Made by a program: the position numbers and the translations under genes. The notes beneath the pieces are model-generated. The model saw only the letters and a program-made list of their open reading frames with translations, was not told the origin of the DNA and did no database searches. Positions 42,742-52,171 of a DNA stretch of 64,000 nucleotides are shown here, piece after piece. Source of the DNA: an uncultured Collinsella sp. (GTDB lineage: Bacteria; Actinomycetota; Coriobacteriia; Coriobacteriales; Coriobacteriaceae); NCBI GenBank assembly GCA_902496335.1, contig CABVAO010000001.1:1-64000 (forward strand), in the 5' to 3' direction. How positions within the stretch are numbered: the stretch's first letter is position 1; every line of letters begins with the position of its first letter.

Positions 42742-44502
42742 GTGGCCGACCAGGACATCAAGATGCTCATCGAGCGCATTATGGCCGAGGCCCGGACCCA
42801 TCAGTCTGCCCGCTTCTCACATGAAGTCTACGCAGACGAGCCGATTCTCAAAACCGGCCGACAGATGCAGAATTTCCTCCCCGACCAGTACCGTAAAATG
42901 CGCGAGATATCGCGCTGGCAGGATGACCCCAAAGGCGGCGCAGGTCGCTGGCTTTCGGAAGCCGAGCTTTTCTACCGCCAGGGCCTGCTGATGGCCGACT
43001 TTGAGGACGACTGTCCCTACAACGGCACCTTTAAATCGTACTTTCCCACCTACAACGCCATGAGCGACCGGCAGTTGCGCGGCTACTTTACCTGGCGTGC
43101 CCAAGTGCGCCGCGGAACCGTCGAGGAAACGTCTACGTCCTTTGCCTTTCTGTATCTCTATGAGCTGATTTGCGGCATTGGCGTAGATGACCCGCTCGAT
43201 GGTTTTAACAAGATCAAGGCTTTTTGGGATGCCTATCGCGCCTTCGAGCCCGGCATCGACCGATTTGCACGCGTGTGGCTGCAGGATTACGCCGTGTTCC
43301 ACGGGCTCGACCCCAAGCTGCTTCGCGACTCTAAAACCGTCATGTTCGATAACGCCCTTATCGAGCTGCGGCGCGCGGCACGAGACCTTGTACCAGCACC
43401 GGCACCGTCCGGCCAGACCCCTAAGCGTCGCAAAACCTCCGAGCCCACGCTCCCCCTTCCGCCCGATGAGGTGCGCGAGGAGCGACTCATGGCCGCCATC
43501 AACGCCCTCTCCACGTACAACCTAAGTAACTCGCGGCTCGACCGCAGCCACCACCGCGATCTGCGCCACGTGGCGTGCGCCGTGTATGTCCGTATGGCGC
43601 GCTACTATGACACGCACCGAAAGACCGGCATCGTGGCGAGCTTATTTGGGGAGGAGACGGCCATGCCCTACACCATGTTTGCCTCGGCCGTATTCTTTGC
43701 GCCCGAGCGCCACGAGGACTGCGAATACCGCTTGGATCCCATCCATATCTACCGTTGCCAAAACGGCTTTTGGGAATGCATGCGTATCCACGGTAGTAGG
43801 CAAAAGAGCAGCAAGCTCGGTGAAATGATGCGCGCCTGCGACCAACGCCTGCGCCTGGCGCTGGACCCCGCCCATCCCCTTAAGGAAGAAAAGGTCCCCA
43901 AATATCTGGCCAAGATTATCGATGACGAGATTGTGGCATGGCTTTCGTGGGACGCCGCACACCAACCCGTCAAGATCGATATCGATCTGAGTCAGCTGGG
44001 GCACATTCGGAGCGCCGCTGCGCAAACGCGCGAAGCGCTTTTAATCGACGAGGAACGCGAGGACAGCGCGCCTGTGGAAGCCGAGGCGACGCTTATCGAG
44101 CAACCGAACACCGAGTCTGCGCCCGGCATGACCGCCGAACCTGGCGAGATGACCATACAGCAAGACGAACCCGACGAGCCGACTGTCTCCACCGAAGAGT
44201 TTGGCGTCGTGGCACCGCTCCTCGTGTCTGTACCCGCGCCCGTAACGCCCGCGCCCGCCGAAGCCGCGAACAAACTCGCGCCTGCCGCAACCGCGTATCT
44301 GCGCGCACTGCTCGAGCAAAACGCAGCGCAAGCGACATCGGCCGTGGAGAGGTCGGGCCAGAGCGAGGATATGCTCGTCGACAGCATCAACGAGGCACTC
44401 TTTGACCTGGTGGGTGACACCGTTATCGAGTTCGGAACGGCAGGACCGCAGATTATCGAAGATTACGAAGCTGACGTGAGAGGATACCTAGACCATGAGT
44501 GA
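42742..44502 (+). CDS. TerB-N/TerB-C domain protein (first gene of the TerB-BrxD-helicase operon)
   Basis: 586 residues, soluble. The N-terminal third matches the TerB-N domain style: MREISRWQDDP, LFYRQGLLMADFEDDCPY, FPTYNAMSDRQLRGYFTWR and SFAFLYLYELICGIGVDDP (about residues 50-155). The last 80 residues match TerB-C: SINEALFDLVGDTVIEFGTAGPQIIEDYEADV. Between them lie an uncharacterised domain (about 240-430) and an acidic, proline-rich linker (about 435-515). TerB-type domains are linked in the literature to stress and DNA-processing systems rather than only tellurite. A GTG start follows GAGGAGGAG. It overlaps the next gene by 8 bp. Presumed scaffold or sensor for the ATPase and helicase. 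Confidence 0.82.
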   Translation: MADQDIKMLIERIMAEARTHQSARFSHEVYADEPILKTGRQMQNFLPDQYRKMREISRWQDDPKGGAGRWLSEAELFYRQGLLMADFEDDCPYNGTFKSYFPTYNAMSDRQLRGYFTWRAQVRRGTVEETSTSFAFLYLYELICGIGVDDPLDGFNKIKAFWDAYRAFEPGIDRFARVWLQDYAVFHGLDPKLLRDSKTVMFDNALIELRRAARDLVPAPAPSGQTPKRRKTSEPTLPLPPDEVREERLMAAINALSTYNLSNSRLDRSHHRDLRHVACAVYVRMARYYDTHRKTGIVASLFGEETAMPYTMFASAVFFAPERHEDCEYRLDPIHIYRCQNGFWECMRIHGSRQKSSKLGEMMRACDQRLRLALDPAHPLKEEKVPKYLAKIIDDEIVAWLSWDAAHQPVKIDIDLSQLGHIRSAAAQTREALLIDEEREDSAPVEAEATLIEQPNTESAPGMTAEPGEMTIQQDEPDEPTVSTEEFGVVAPLLVSVPAPVTPAPAEAANKLAPAATAYLRALLEQNAAQATSAVERSGQSEDMLVDSINEALFDLVGDTVIEFGTAGPQIIEDYEADVRGYLDHE

Positions 44503-45799
44503 TACCGCATCCGCAGCGCCCCGCGTACCCAAACGCGTCGCCGCCGTTATCCTAAACTCGCTCAAGGGCGGCGTGGTCCCGCGCATCGGCCTTCCCTATA
44601 TCACCGTGGGACGCGAGGTCGAGATTCGCGCCCTGCTCACCGATTTGAGTCTCATCGCCGATGGCGGCGCGAGCTTCCGCTTTTTAGTCGGTCGCTACGG
44701 CGCCGGCAAGAGCTTCTTACTTCAGACCATCCGCACGCACGCCATGGGCGAGGGATTCGTCGTCGCCGATGCCGACCTGTCACCCGAGCGCCGCCTGCAG
44801 GGCGGTCAGGGACAGGGCCTTGCCACCTACCGCGAGCTCATCCGCAATATATCGACCAAGACGCGCCCCGAGGGCGGCGCGCTCAACCTTATTCTGGATC
44901 GCTGGGTTGCCTCGTGTGCCGACGTCGACGAGTCGGTCGTCAATGCCCAACTGGCCCCGCTCGAGGAGATGGTCCACGGCTTCGACTTCACCCGCATGCT
45001 CCGCCGCTATCGCATGGCCGTCTCGGAGGGTGACGAAGAAGCTATGAGCCGCGTGACCAAATGGATCCGCGGCGAATACCGCACCAAGAGTGAAGCTCGT
45101 GCCGAACTGGGGTCCTCAACCATCATCAGCGATGACGACTGGTACGACTACGTCAAACTCATCGCGCGTTTTTTGGTTTGCAGCGGCTACAAGGGCATGC
45201 TGGTGCTCATCGACGAGCTCGTGAATCTGTATAAGATTCCCAACGCGATCACGCGCCAGTACAACTACGAGAAGATCCTGACCATGTACAACGACACGCT
45301 CCAGGGCAAGGCGCAGTACCTGGGCATGATCATGGGCGGCACGCCGACCTCTATCGAGGACCGCCGCCGCGGCGTCTTTTCCTACGAGGCCCTTCGGAGC
45401 CGTCTCGCTCAGGGCCGTTTTGCGCGCGATGATCTCAAAGACATGCTCGCTCCCATCATCCGCCTGCAGCCGCTCACCTACGAGGAGCTGCTGGTGCTCA
45501 TCGAAAAGCTCATGCAGATCCATGCCGGCTACTTTGGCTGGACGCCCACGCTTACCGAGAACGACTTGGTGGACTTCCTCAAGATCGAGTTCGGTCGCGT
45601 GGGAGCCGACACGCATCTGACGCCGCGTGAAGTCATTCGTGACTTTATCGAGCTGCTCGACATCCTATGCCAAAACCCCAACGCCAACGTAGCCGAGCTG
45701 CTGCAAAGCGTCGGCGACGACGCGCTGGCGCCGGCAGCCGCAACAGACGACACCGGCACCGCGGACGACGACCGCAACTTCGCCGAATTCACCATCTAA
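44495..45799 (+). CDS. brxD: BrxD-type ATP-binding protein (DUF2791)
   Basis: 434 residues, a P-loop ATPase of the family found as BrxD in type 2 BREX loci. The N-terminus VPKRVAAVILNSLKGGVVPR then GLPYITVGREVEIRALL leads to Walker A GRYGAGKSF (about residue 67) and Walker B MLVLIDELVNL (about 240). A sensor-like GMIMGGTPTSIEDRRRG follows, and the C-terminal part looks winged-helix-like. The start overlaps the TerB gene by 8 bp, so the two are coupled. Neighbours predict it works with the helicase on DNA, perhaps as loader or switch. Gene symbol is by family similarity only. Confidence 0.85.
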   Translation: MSDTASAAPRVPKRVAAVILNSLKGGVVPRIGLPYITVGREVEIRALLTDLSLIADGGASFRFLVGRYGAGKSFLLQTIRTHAMGEGFVVADADLSPERRLQGGQGQGLATYRELIRNISTKTRPEGGALNLILDRWVASCADVDESVVNAQLAPLEEMVHGFDFTRMLRRYRMAVSEGDEEAMSRVTKWIRGEYRTKSEARAELGSSTIISDDDWYDYVKLIARFLVCSGYKGMLVLIDELVNLYKIPNAITRQYNYEKILTMYNDTLQGKAQYLGMIMGGTPTSIEDRRRGVFSYEALRSRLAQGRFARDDLKDMLAPIIRLQPLTYEELLVLIEKLMQIHAGYFGWTPTLTENDLVDFLKIEFGRVGADTHLTPREVIRDFIELLDILCQNPNANVAELLQSVGDDALAPAAATDDTGTADDDRNFAEFTI

Positions 45800-45836
45800 C
45801 CTGCAAAAAGGGACAGGTTTATTTTGGCAGGTTTTA
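45798..45836 (+). terminator. Hairpin with T-tract inside the operon, between brxD-like and helicase genes
   Basis: AACCTGC-AAAA pairs with TTTT-GGCAGGTT and is followed by TTTAT, directly at the stop of the ATPase gene. It could be a leaky terminator lowering helicase expression or an inserted palindromic repeat. The helicase gene begins 78 bp further on with its own strong ribosome site. Confidence 0.45.
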
Positions 45837-45914
45837 TCTGGGCAAATGTTGAAGCAGTCATGCAGCAAGCCGTTGCCAGCCGCGCTGAGAGATTCGTTTT
45901 TGAGAGGAGGGCCC

Positions 45915-48359
45915 GTGAACGCCTTTGACCGCTACGCCCCGTTTATCCAAGACTTCATCTACTCCCACGATTGGGAGAGCCTGCGCTCCATTCAGGTTGC
46001 GGCGGCAGATGCCATCTTTAACACACAAGACAATGTGCTCCTGACGGCATCCACAGCTTCCGGCAAAACCGAAGCGGCCTTCTTTCCCATCCTGACCGAG
46101 TTTTGGGAGAACCCGCCCGCGAGCGTGGGCGCCCTCTACATTGGCCCCCTCAAAGCGCTCATCAACGACCAGTTCGTTCGCCTCAACGACCTCTGCGAAG
46201 AGGCCGATATCCCCGTCTGGCACTGGCACGGCGATGTCTCGCAGTCGCACAAGGCAAAGCTCATCAAAAAGCCGAGCGGTATCCTGCAGATTACGCCCGA
46301 ATCACTCGAGGCACTCCTGATCCACAAGCACATGGCAATCCCGCGTATGTTCTGCGACCTGCGTTATGTGGTCATCGACGAGGTCCACTCGCTCATGCGC
46401 GGCGACCGTGGCGGGCAGACGCTCTGCCTTATCGAGCGACTCTCGCGCATGGCCGGCGTGCGGCCCCGGCGCATTGGCCTTTCGGCCACCATCGGGGACC
46501 CGGAACGCACGGGTGCCTTTCTCTCACAGGGAACGGGGCGCGACTGCGTTATCCCACGCTTTGAAGAGCCGCGCCGCGTGTGGCGTATCTCCATGGAGCA
46601 CTTCTACAACTCGGGCCCCCAGGCACAGCAACGGGGATTCATGGGCACAGGCCCTCAAGAGGCCGAAGTGCTTGCGTGCGAGCGCATCGAGGCGGCGGCA
46701 TCCGCGGCACTGCCCGCCGGCGCCCAAGACATGCGTCACAGCGGACAGCTCACACAAGAGGAGCGCCGTCAACGTCGTGAGCGGGCACGGGGCAAGGCCA
46801 CTCCCAAGGACCGCCAAACTTCCTCGGCCCCCGAGGGCGAAGTCGACATCCCGCGAGCGACCGAGCAGGCGCTTCTCAGCCCCACCGACACAGCACCAGA
46901 CAACGCCGACCCCGGCATGGGCTATATCTTCGAACACACCCGCGGCCGCAAGTGCCTGGTCTTTGCCAACTCGCGCGAAGAGGCAGAGGCCGTATGCTCC
47001 ATGCTGCGTTGCTACTGTGAGAGCCGGCACGAGCCCGACCGCTTTCTCATCCACCACGGCAATCTTTCGGCATCGCTGCGCGAGACGGCAGAAGAGCTCA
47101 TGCGCGACGAGGAACAGGCACAAACGACCGTCACCACCTCTACGCTGGAGCTTGGTATCGATATCGGCCGTCTGGAGCGTGCGTTTCAGATCGACGCGCC
47201 GTTTACCGTCAGCTCTTTTTTGCAGCGAATGGGCCGCACGGGGCGCCGCGATCTTCCGCCCGAGATGTGGTTCGTCATGCGCGAGGAAGAGCCCGAGCCG
47301 CGCACGATGATGCCCGAGACCATCCCGTGGAAGCTCCTGCAAGGCATCGCGCTCGTACAACTCTATCGCGAGGAAAAGTGGGTCGAGCCGCCCGAGCTCG
47401 ATCGACTCCCCTACAGCCTGCTCTACCACCAGACTATGTCGACGCTTGCCAGCACCGGCGAACTCACGCCGGCAGAGCTTGCCCAGCGCGTGCTCACACT
47501 CAGCTATTTCCATCGCATCTCGGCCGATGACTATCGCGTGTTGCTGCGTCACCTCATTAAGATCGACCATATCCAAGTCACCGAGGGCGGCGGGCTCATC
47601 GTGGGTCTCGCGGGCGAGCGCATCATCAACAACTTTAAGTTCTACGCCGTGTTCCAGGAAAACGAGGAGTTCACCGTTCGCAGCGAATCGGCCGAGCTGG
47701 GCACGATTGTCAACCCGCCCCCGCCCGGTGAGCGCATTGCCATCGCCGGCCATTGCTGGATTGTCGAGGAAGTGGACTGGAAGCGTCACACCGTCTTTGC
47801 CACGCAGGTCAAGGGCCGGGTGCCGGCCTACTTTGGCGACTGCCCCGGCGACATCAATACACACGTACTCGAGCGTATGCGCAAGGCGCTCAACGAGCAC
47901 GCGGCGTATCCGTACCTGATGGGTAACGCGCGGGCCCGTCTGGCGCAGGCTCGCCATACGGCCGAGATTTCGGGCGCGGGAACTAAGCCGCTCATCAACC
48001 TGGGTGGCGACACCTGGGTGCTCTTCCCCTGGTTGGGCAGCTACGCCTTTTTGGCGCTCGAGCGCATGCTCAAGATTAAATGCGCCGCTGAGTTGGGCCT
48101 TCGCGGACTCGACCCGTCACGCCCGTACTTTATGCAGTTTAAGATGAAGGCCGACGAGGAGACGTTCTTTGAAGTGCTCGCCGCCGAAGCCGAGAAAGAC
48201 TTCGACCCCATCGACCTCGTCTATCCCGGCGAGGTGCCTTACTTTGATCGGTACGACGAATTCGTTCCAGAAGAGCTCGTGCGCAAAGGCTTTGCCGAAG
48301 GCGTGCTCGACATCGAAGACATGAAGCAGCGCGTTCTCGGCTGGCGCGACCACGCCTAA
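45915..48359 (+). CDS. Lhr/BrxHI-type DEAD/DEAH-box helicase
   Basis: 814 residues, a superfamily 2 helicase closest to the Lhr-like group used as BrxHI in type 2 BREX. Motifs: Q-like RSIQVAAADAI, Walker A ASTASGKTEAA (about residue 43), PLKALINDQF, DEVH box YVVIDEVHSLMRGDRGG, LSATIGDP, TSTLELGIDIG and QRMGRTGRRD. An insertion rich in charged residues (about 245-330) separates the two RecA domains. The C-terminal 350 residues follow the Lhr pattern. GTG start at 45915 after GAGGAGGG; longer in-frame readings lack a site. Third gene of the operon, probably an ATP-driven DNA or RNA translocase. Confidence 0.87.
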   Translation: MNAFDRYAPFIQDFIYSHDWESLRSIQVAAADAIFNTQDNVLLTASTASGKTEAAFFPILTEFWENPPASVGALYIGPLKALINDQFVRLNDLCEEADIPVWHWHGDVSQSHKAKLIKKPSGILQITPESLEALLIHKHMAIPRMFCDLRYVVIDEVHSLMRGDRGGQTLCLIERLSRMAGVRPRRIGLSATIGDPERTGAFLSQGTGRDCVIPRFEEPRRVWRISMEHFYNSGPQAQQRGFMGTGPQEAEVLACERIEAAASAALPAGAQDMRHSGQLTQEERRQRRERARGKATPKDRQTSSAPEGEVDIPRATEQALLSPTDTAPDNADPGMGYIFEHTRGRKCLVFANSREEAEAVCSMLRCYCESRHEPDRFLIHHGNLSASLRETAEELMRDEEQAQTTVTTSTLELGIDIGRLERAFQIDAPFTVSSFLQRMGRTGRRDLPPEMWFVMREEEPEPRTMMPETIPWKLLQGIALVQLYREEKWVEPPELDRLPYSLLYHQTMSTLASTGELTPAELAQRVLTLSYFHRISADDYRVLLRHLIKIDHIQVTEGGGLIVGLAGERIINNFKFYAVFQENEEFTVRSESAELGTIVNPPPPGERIAIAGHCWIVEEVDWKRHTVFATQVKGRVPAYFGDCPGDINTHVLERMRKALNEHAAYPYLMGNARARLAQARHTAEISGAGTKPLINLGGDTWVLFPWLGSYAFLALERMLKIKCAAELGLRGLDPSRPYFMQFKMKADEETFFEVLAAEAEKDFDPIDLVYPGEVPYFDRYDEFVPEELVRKGFAEGVLDIEDMKQRVLGWRDHA

Positions 48360-48385
48360 GACCAGTCTTTTTGGGACGGGGAGAC

Positions 48386-49264
48386 CTATTTGTCGTGAAG
48401 AACGGTGCCGAGGAAGTCGGTGTCGAAGGGCACGGCTTCGGCAAAGGCGTAGTTGCCGTCGCTGGCGATGAGCAGGTAGTTCTCCTCGCCGCCGAACTCT
48501 GCATCGCCACATGGGACCACCCAAGCATGGTCGAACACCTCAAGCGCCGTGGCGGCACAGTCGCGCAGGAACGTCACATCGCTCCCCTCGTTTGCACTCA
48601 CGATATTGGCAACGTAGACGCCACCGACATTTAGGCTGCCCCGCACCAAACGCAATGCCTCAACCGTCGCCAGCTCGCGTACGGGCTCGGCACCGCCAAA
48701 GCAATCGCTCACGACCACGTCGTAGCGACGATGGCCCACGCTCGTCACACCCAAATACGAGCGAGCCTCAGCGGTTATCACCCGCAGGCGATCGCCCGCC
48801 GCGCGCTCCAGCTCGTCTAGGTAGAACCAGCGGCGCGCCAGGCGCGTAATCTCTCCGTCATACTCGATGACGTCCATGCGCAAGCCCTCGTGCGACATCA
48901 GCGCGAACTTAGGATAGGCAAACCCGCCGCCACCCAGCACAAGCATGCAGTTGATGCCGTGACCATAAGCATCGTGCATCGCATCCTCGGACTCAAACAC
49001 GTCGTCAAACGCACGATAGTACGCAAAGACGGGCTCCGCCCAACGCTCACCAACGTAGCTTGCGCTTTGGTAGACGCCGCCTTGCACCAACACGCGAATC
49101 TCATCGCCGTCCCCATCGTGCACGCGTTTCACACGCGCCAACCCATTGCGGGTTCGCGCAACCTGCAGACAGGCAGCACGAACAGCGCCGGCGGCCGCAC
49201 CAAGCGCCGCGGCTCCCAGAGCAACGCCGGCAACGACGCCAGCAGAAACACTCGGCTTGTTCAC
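48386..49264 (-). CDS. Spermidine synthase-like methyltransferase-fold protein
   Basis: 292 residues. An N-terminal hydrophobic, alanine-rich segment (about residues 9-32) may be a membrane anchor. The rest has a Rossmann-type SAM-binding fold with LVLGGGGFAYPKF (about residue 110), MDVIEYDGEIT, and VVVSDCFGGAEPV, like spermidine synthase and related proteins. Key polyamine-binding residues cannot be confirmed, so it could be a polyamine transferase or another SAM-dependent enzyme. Its ATG is adjacent to the elp3 stop, so the two are coupled. It converges on the helicase gene. Confidence 0.7.
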   Translation of the reverse strand: MNKPSVSAGVVAGVALGAAALGAAAGAVRAACLQVARTRNGLARVKRVHDGDGDEIRVLVQGGVYQSASYVGERWAEPVFAYYRAFDDVFESEDAMHDAYGHGINCMLVLGGGGFAYPKFALMSHEGLRMDVIEYDGEITRLARRWFYLDELERAAGDRLRVITAEARSYLGVTSVGHRRYDVVVSDCFGGAEPVRELATVEALRLVRGSLNVGGVYVANIVSANEGSDVTFLRDCAATALEVFDHAWVVPCGDAEFGGEENYLLIASDGNYAFAEAVPFDTDFLGTVLHDK

Positions 49265-51172
49265 TTAGAGCTCCTTTTGCAGATAGAGTCCATGGTCGTA
49301 AAAACCCAAATGGCGATAGTACTCGCGCGTACCGATCGCGCTGATCACGTTGATGCGCGCATAGCCCGCGTCCCGAGCAATCTGACACGCACGTTCCACG
49401 AGCAGACGCCCCAGACCGTGATGCTGAGCCGCCTGGCCCTGATCGCCCACACGTGCCGCCATACCATAGACGTGCACCTCACGAATCATCGCCTCGTCCG
49501 GCGTCGTCGGCAACTCGTCCGCATGCGCGGCAACAAACGAATGATCGGGCAGCGACAACCGCAAAAAGCCAGCGATCTTGCCCTGCGGCGTCACCCACTG
49601 CAAAAAGCGCTCGTGCGTCACCGGTGTCTCGTACGCCACCCCCTCGTCAAGGGTCAGCTCATCCAGGTCGGCACCCGCCGTGCTGATCTCGCGATAGCGG
49701 ATCTCGCGCACCGTCGCACCGTCACCCCGAGCAGCCAGGCGGTTCTCAACGAGCTGGCGCAGGTTGGGTTTCTTGTTGCCCACCATGATGTCGTCGGAAC
49801 TAAAGTCGCGGATCATGCGACTGATGCGGCAGAACGCCGGCGTCACCACGATGTCGTCGGCCAGCACATCGAGCAGCTCGTCCTCGGTATAGGGACGCCA
49901 CTCGCCGCGCTCATAGCAGCCCACTAGACGCGAGCCCTCGATGAGCGCACACGGATAGACCTTGACCTCGTCGGGCATAAAGGCCCCCTCGGTCATAAAG
50001 TGTTCGTAGTCGAGCTTGTCCCCCTCGGGCGTGGCGCCCAGCAAGTTGAGCATAAAATGCGCGTGGATCTTAAAGCCAAACAGGCGTGCAAGCGAAAACG
50101 CCCGCTCGATCTGCGCCACCGTAATACGGCGCTCGTTGATATCGAGCAGGTGCTGGTCGAGGCTCTGGATACCCATCTGAATCTTGGTGCAGCCCAGGCG
50201 GCGGACGAGCGTGAGGGCCTGCGGCGTTACGGCATCGGGGCGCGTCTCGATAACGAGTCCCACCACGCGATGCTTCGCCGTCTCGTTGATGCGCTGCTGG
50301 CGCTCGAGCTCTTCCATCGTTGTCGTCTGCCACTCGGCAACCTCGCCCCACGGCGTACCAGGGCCGTACAGACGACGCACCGCGCGGTTATAGCCGCCCA
50401 CGGCAGCATCCACACGCTCCTGCTCGTCGGCAACGCTGGCAGCAAGCTCAGCCTCGTCTGTCGCAATGCCGGCGGCCCGATAACGCTCGCGGCGCTCTAC
50501 TACCACCGGCGGCAGGGCATCGGCGGGAGCGTCATCGAGCAGACGCCCCGCCTCGGCACGGCTGATGCCCGGACGCGCCAACATGGGGTTGGCCGCCACG
50601 CCCGCCACCGCATCATCATTGAGTGCACGGAAGAGCTCCGACATAAACCATGCCTGATACCCTTGCGGATAGTCGCTCCAGGTACCGCCAAGAACGATAA
50701 GCTCGATCTTATCGGTCGCATGACCCATCTGCGAAAGCGCGGTCAAACGGGCGCTCACCTGCAGATATGGATCGAAGCAGTTTTGCTCTGCACGGGCACA
50801 CGCCGGCTCGGCATGTAAATAGCTTTTGGGCATGCGCAGGTCGTTGGGGCAAAACAGGCAATCGCCCGAGCACGGCCACGGCTTGGTGATGACGGTAATG
50901 GTTGCCACGCCCGAAGCCGTGCGACGAGGCTTCATACGCAGCACCTGCAGCAGTTGACGTTCCAGCTCGGCATCGACATTCCACCCAGCCCAACGAGCCG
51001 GCTCCTCACGTTTAACCCGCTGGTAGAACGGCAGCAGACGGCGCTTGGCCAAATCGCGTTTGTCGGCACCCTCACGGCGCGCCTCGGCATGTATCAGTTT
51101 GACGAGCGCTTTGTCATCCACGGTCTCGCCGCGACGCAGAGCCTCGAGTATGTTCAAGATAATCTGTTCCAT
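49265..51172 (-). CDS. elp3: Elp3-type radical SAM/GNAT enzyme (tRNA wobble-uridine modification)
   Basis: 635 residues, full-length Elp3. A radical SAM domain with the C-x3-C-x2-C cluster in PCSGDCLFCPND (about residue 100), GGTWSDYPQGYQ, VGLVIETRPDAVT and KIQMGIQSLDQH is followed by a C-terminal GNAT acetyltransferase domain (QHHGLGRLLVERACQIA, about 595). Elp3 uses acetyl-CoA and SAM to make 5-carboxymethyl-uridine at tRNA position 34. Bacterial Elp3 genes are sporadic. It lies 97 bp after the DUF4097 gene stop, with a hairpin between, and just before the spermidine synthase-like gene. Confidence 0.92.
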   Translation of the reverse strand: MEQIILNILEALRRGETVDDKALVKLIHAEARREGADKRDLAKRRLLPFYQRVKREEPARWAGWNVDAELERQLLQVLRMKPRRTASGVATITVITKPWPCSGDCLFCPNDLRMPKSYLHAEPACARAEQNCFDPYLQVSARLTALSQMGHATDKIELIVLGGTWSDYPQGYQAWFMSELFRALNDDAVAGVAANPMLARPGISRAEAGRLLDDAPADALPPVVVERRERYRAAGIATDEAELAASVADEQERVDAAVGGYNRAVRRLYGPGTPWGEVAEWQTTTMEELERQQRINETAKHRVVGLVIETRPDAVTPQALTLVRRLGCTKIQMGIQSLDQHLLDINERRITVAQIERAFSLARLFGFKIHAHFMLNLLGATPEGDKLDYEHFMTEGAFMPDEVKVYPCALIEGSRLVGCYERGEWRPYTEDELLDVLADDIVVTPAFCRISRMIRDFSSDDIMVGNKKPNLRQLVENRLAARGDGATVREIRYREISTAGADLDELTLDEGVAYETPVTHERFLQWVTPQGKIAGFLRLSLPDHSFVAAHADELPTTPDEAMIREVHVYGMAARVGDQGQAAQHHGLGRLLVERACQIARDAGYARINVISAIGTREYYRHLGFYDHGLYLQKEL

Positions 51173-51190
51173 GCCCCCATTGTAAAGGCA

Positions 51191-51224
51191 AAGGCGCCGG
51201 AGCCGATCTCGGCTTCGGCGCCTT
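51191..51224 (-). terminator. Hairpin between the DUF4097 gene and elp3
   Basis: A 14-bp stem (AAGGCGCCGAAGCC against GGCTCCGGCGCCTT) with a 6-nt loop, about 45 bp past the DUF4097 stop. The following tract is only TGCCTTTAC, so termination may be partial. Confidence 0.5.
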
Positions 51225-51268
51225 CATCAAACAGCGCGTCTATATCTTCGCCTAGGCTTTCGTCTGCC

Positions 51269-52171
51269 TCAATACTCCGAATCAAACGACATGTCGCCCG
51301 AACCGACCTCAAAACGATACGTGGCAGACTTGTCACCGTTATCGAATTCAAGATTCAAAATGGTCTCGCCGTCGTAGCCAAGCGGAAGGAAATCGCTCTC
51401 GAAGTCGCCGCTGCCCAAGGTGAGGCTCGCCTTAAAGCCCGTCGAGTTCGGAACCGTCATCTCCACATCGCCCGAGCCCACACTCACGTCCATCGACTTC
51501 GTGGGGGCCGGGTAAAGCTCGAACGTCACATCGCCCGAACCGACCTCGGCATTCAGGGTATCGGTCACGGTGCCCGTAAACTCAACGTCTCCCGAGTCCA
51601 GAGTCAGGTTGAGGTCATGACACGCAATGCCCGCGACCGTCAGATCACCCGATCCCACATTCGCTGTAATGCCCACCATGTTATCGGCAACTTTGCGCGG
51701 CAGTTCGACGGTAACCGTGCGGTCAATGGCGCGCTCGTCATCGCAATCGAACTGGCGAATCTTGAGCGTAGAGCCCTTGATTTCGGCCAGGTTCTGGGTT
51801 GCCGCATCGAAGGCAACGGTCCCCGTTGCCACGCGACCGCTTTCAATTACGCGCACTGGCCCGCCGGAAACGTGTTTGACCTCGACCGTGCCCGACGTCA
51901 CGTCCAAGTCAAGCGATGTAAACGCGTCGGCATCAAAGGTTTCGCTCGAAAGCTGCTGAGGCTGAGCGGAATAGTTACCGTCATCCAAAAGATCGCCCTC
52001 GTCCACCACATCGTCCATACCAGACAGGCCGGATACAACATCGTCGAGATTCCACGGGCCATCAAAATGAATCAATGTCCGCGAAACGCCAAAGACAAGC
52101 CCAACAATGAGCACAAACGCTCCGATGCCAACACCCAGGCGTACCTTGGATTCATGCGAAAGCTTCATCAT
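51269..52171 (-). CDS. DUF4097 (putative adhesin-type beta-repeat) membrane-anchored protein
   Basis: 300 residues: one transmembrane helix (about residues 13-30), a linker, then a beta-helix-like domain with the repeated motif VGSGD/DSGD at regular spacing (NVGSGDLTV, LDSGDVEF, VGSGDVTF, VGSGDVEM, LGSGDFES, VGSGDMSF), the hallmark of DUF4097. Orientation predicts the repeat domain outside the cell. Members are often encoded with XRE or DUF1700 membrane regulators of envelope stress. Its ATG overlaps the upstream TGA by 4 bp. Function is unknown. Confidence 0.82.
   Translation of the reverse strand: MMKLSHESKVRLGVGIGAFVLIVGLVFGVSRTLIHFDGPWNLDDVVSGLSGMDDVVDEGDLLDDGNYSAQPQQLSSETFDADAFTSLDLDVTSGTVEVKHVSGGPVRVIESGRVATGTVAFDAATQNLAEIKGSTLKIRQFDCDDERAIDRTVTVELPRKVADNMVGITANVGSGDLTVAGIACHDLNLTLDSGDVEFTGTVTDTLNAEVGSGDVTFELYPAPTKSMDVSVGSGDVEMTVPNSTGFKASLTLGSGDFESDFLPLGYDGETILNLEFDNGDKSATYRFEVGSGDMSFDSEY

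Noticed and set aside
42742..48359. Tellurite-resistance (ter) operon
   Set aside because: Only TerB-N/TerB-C domains are present. TerC, TerD and TerZ are absent, and the partners are an ATPase and a helicase.
42742..48359. Complete BREX or DISARM locus
   Set aside because: No PglX or PglZ methyltransferase/phosphatase, BrxC, DrmA/B/C or DNA methylase is encoded nearby. Only BrxD-like and BrxHI-like families are shared.
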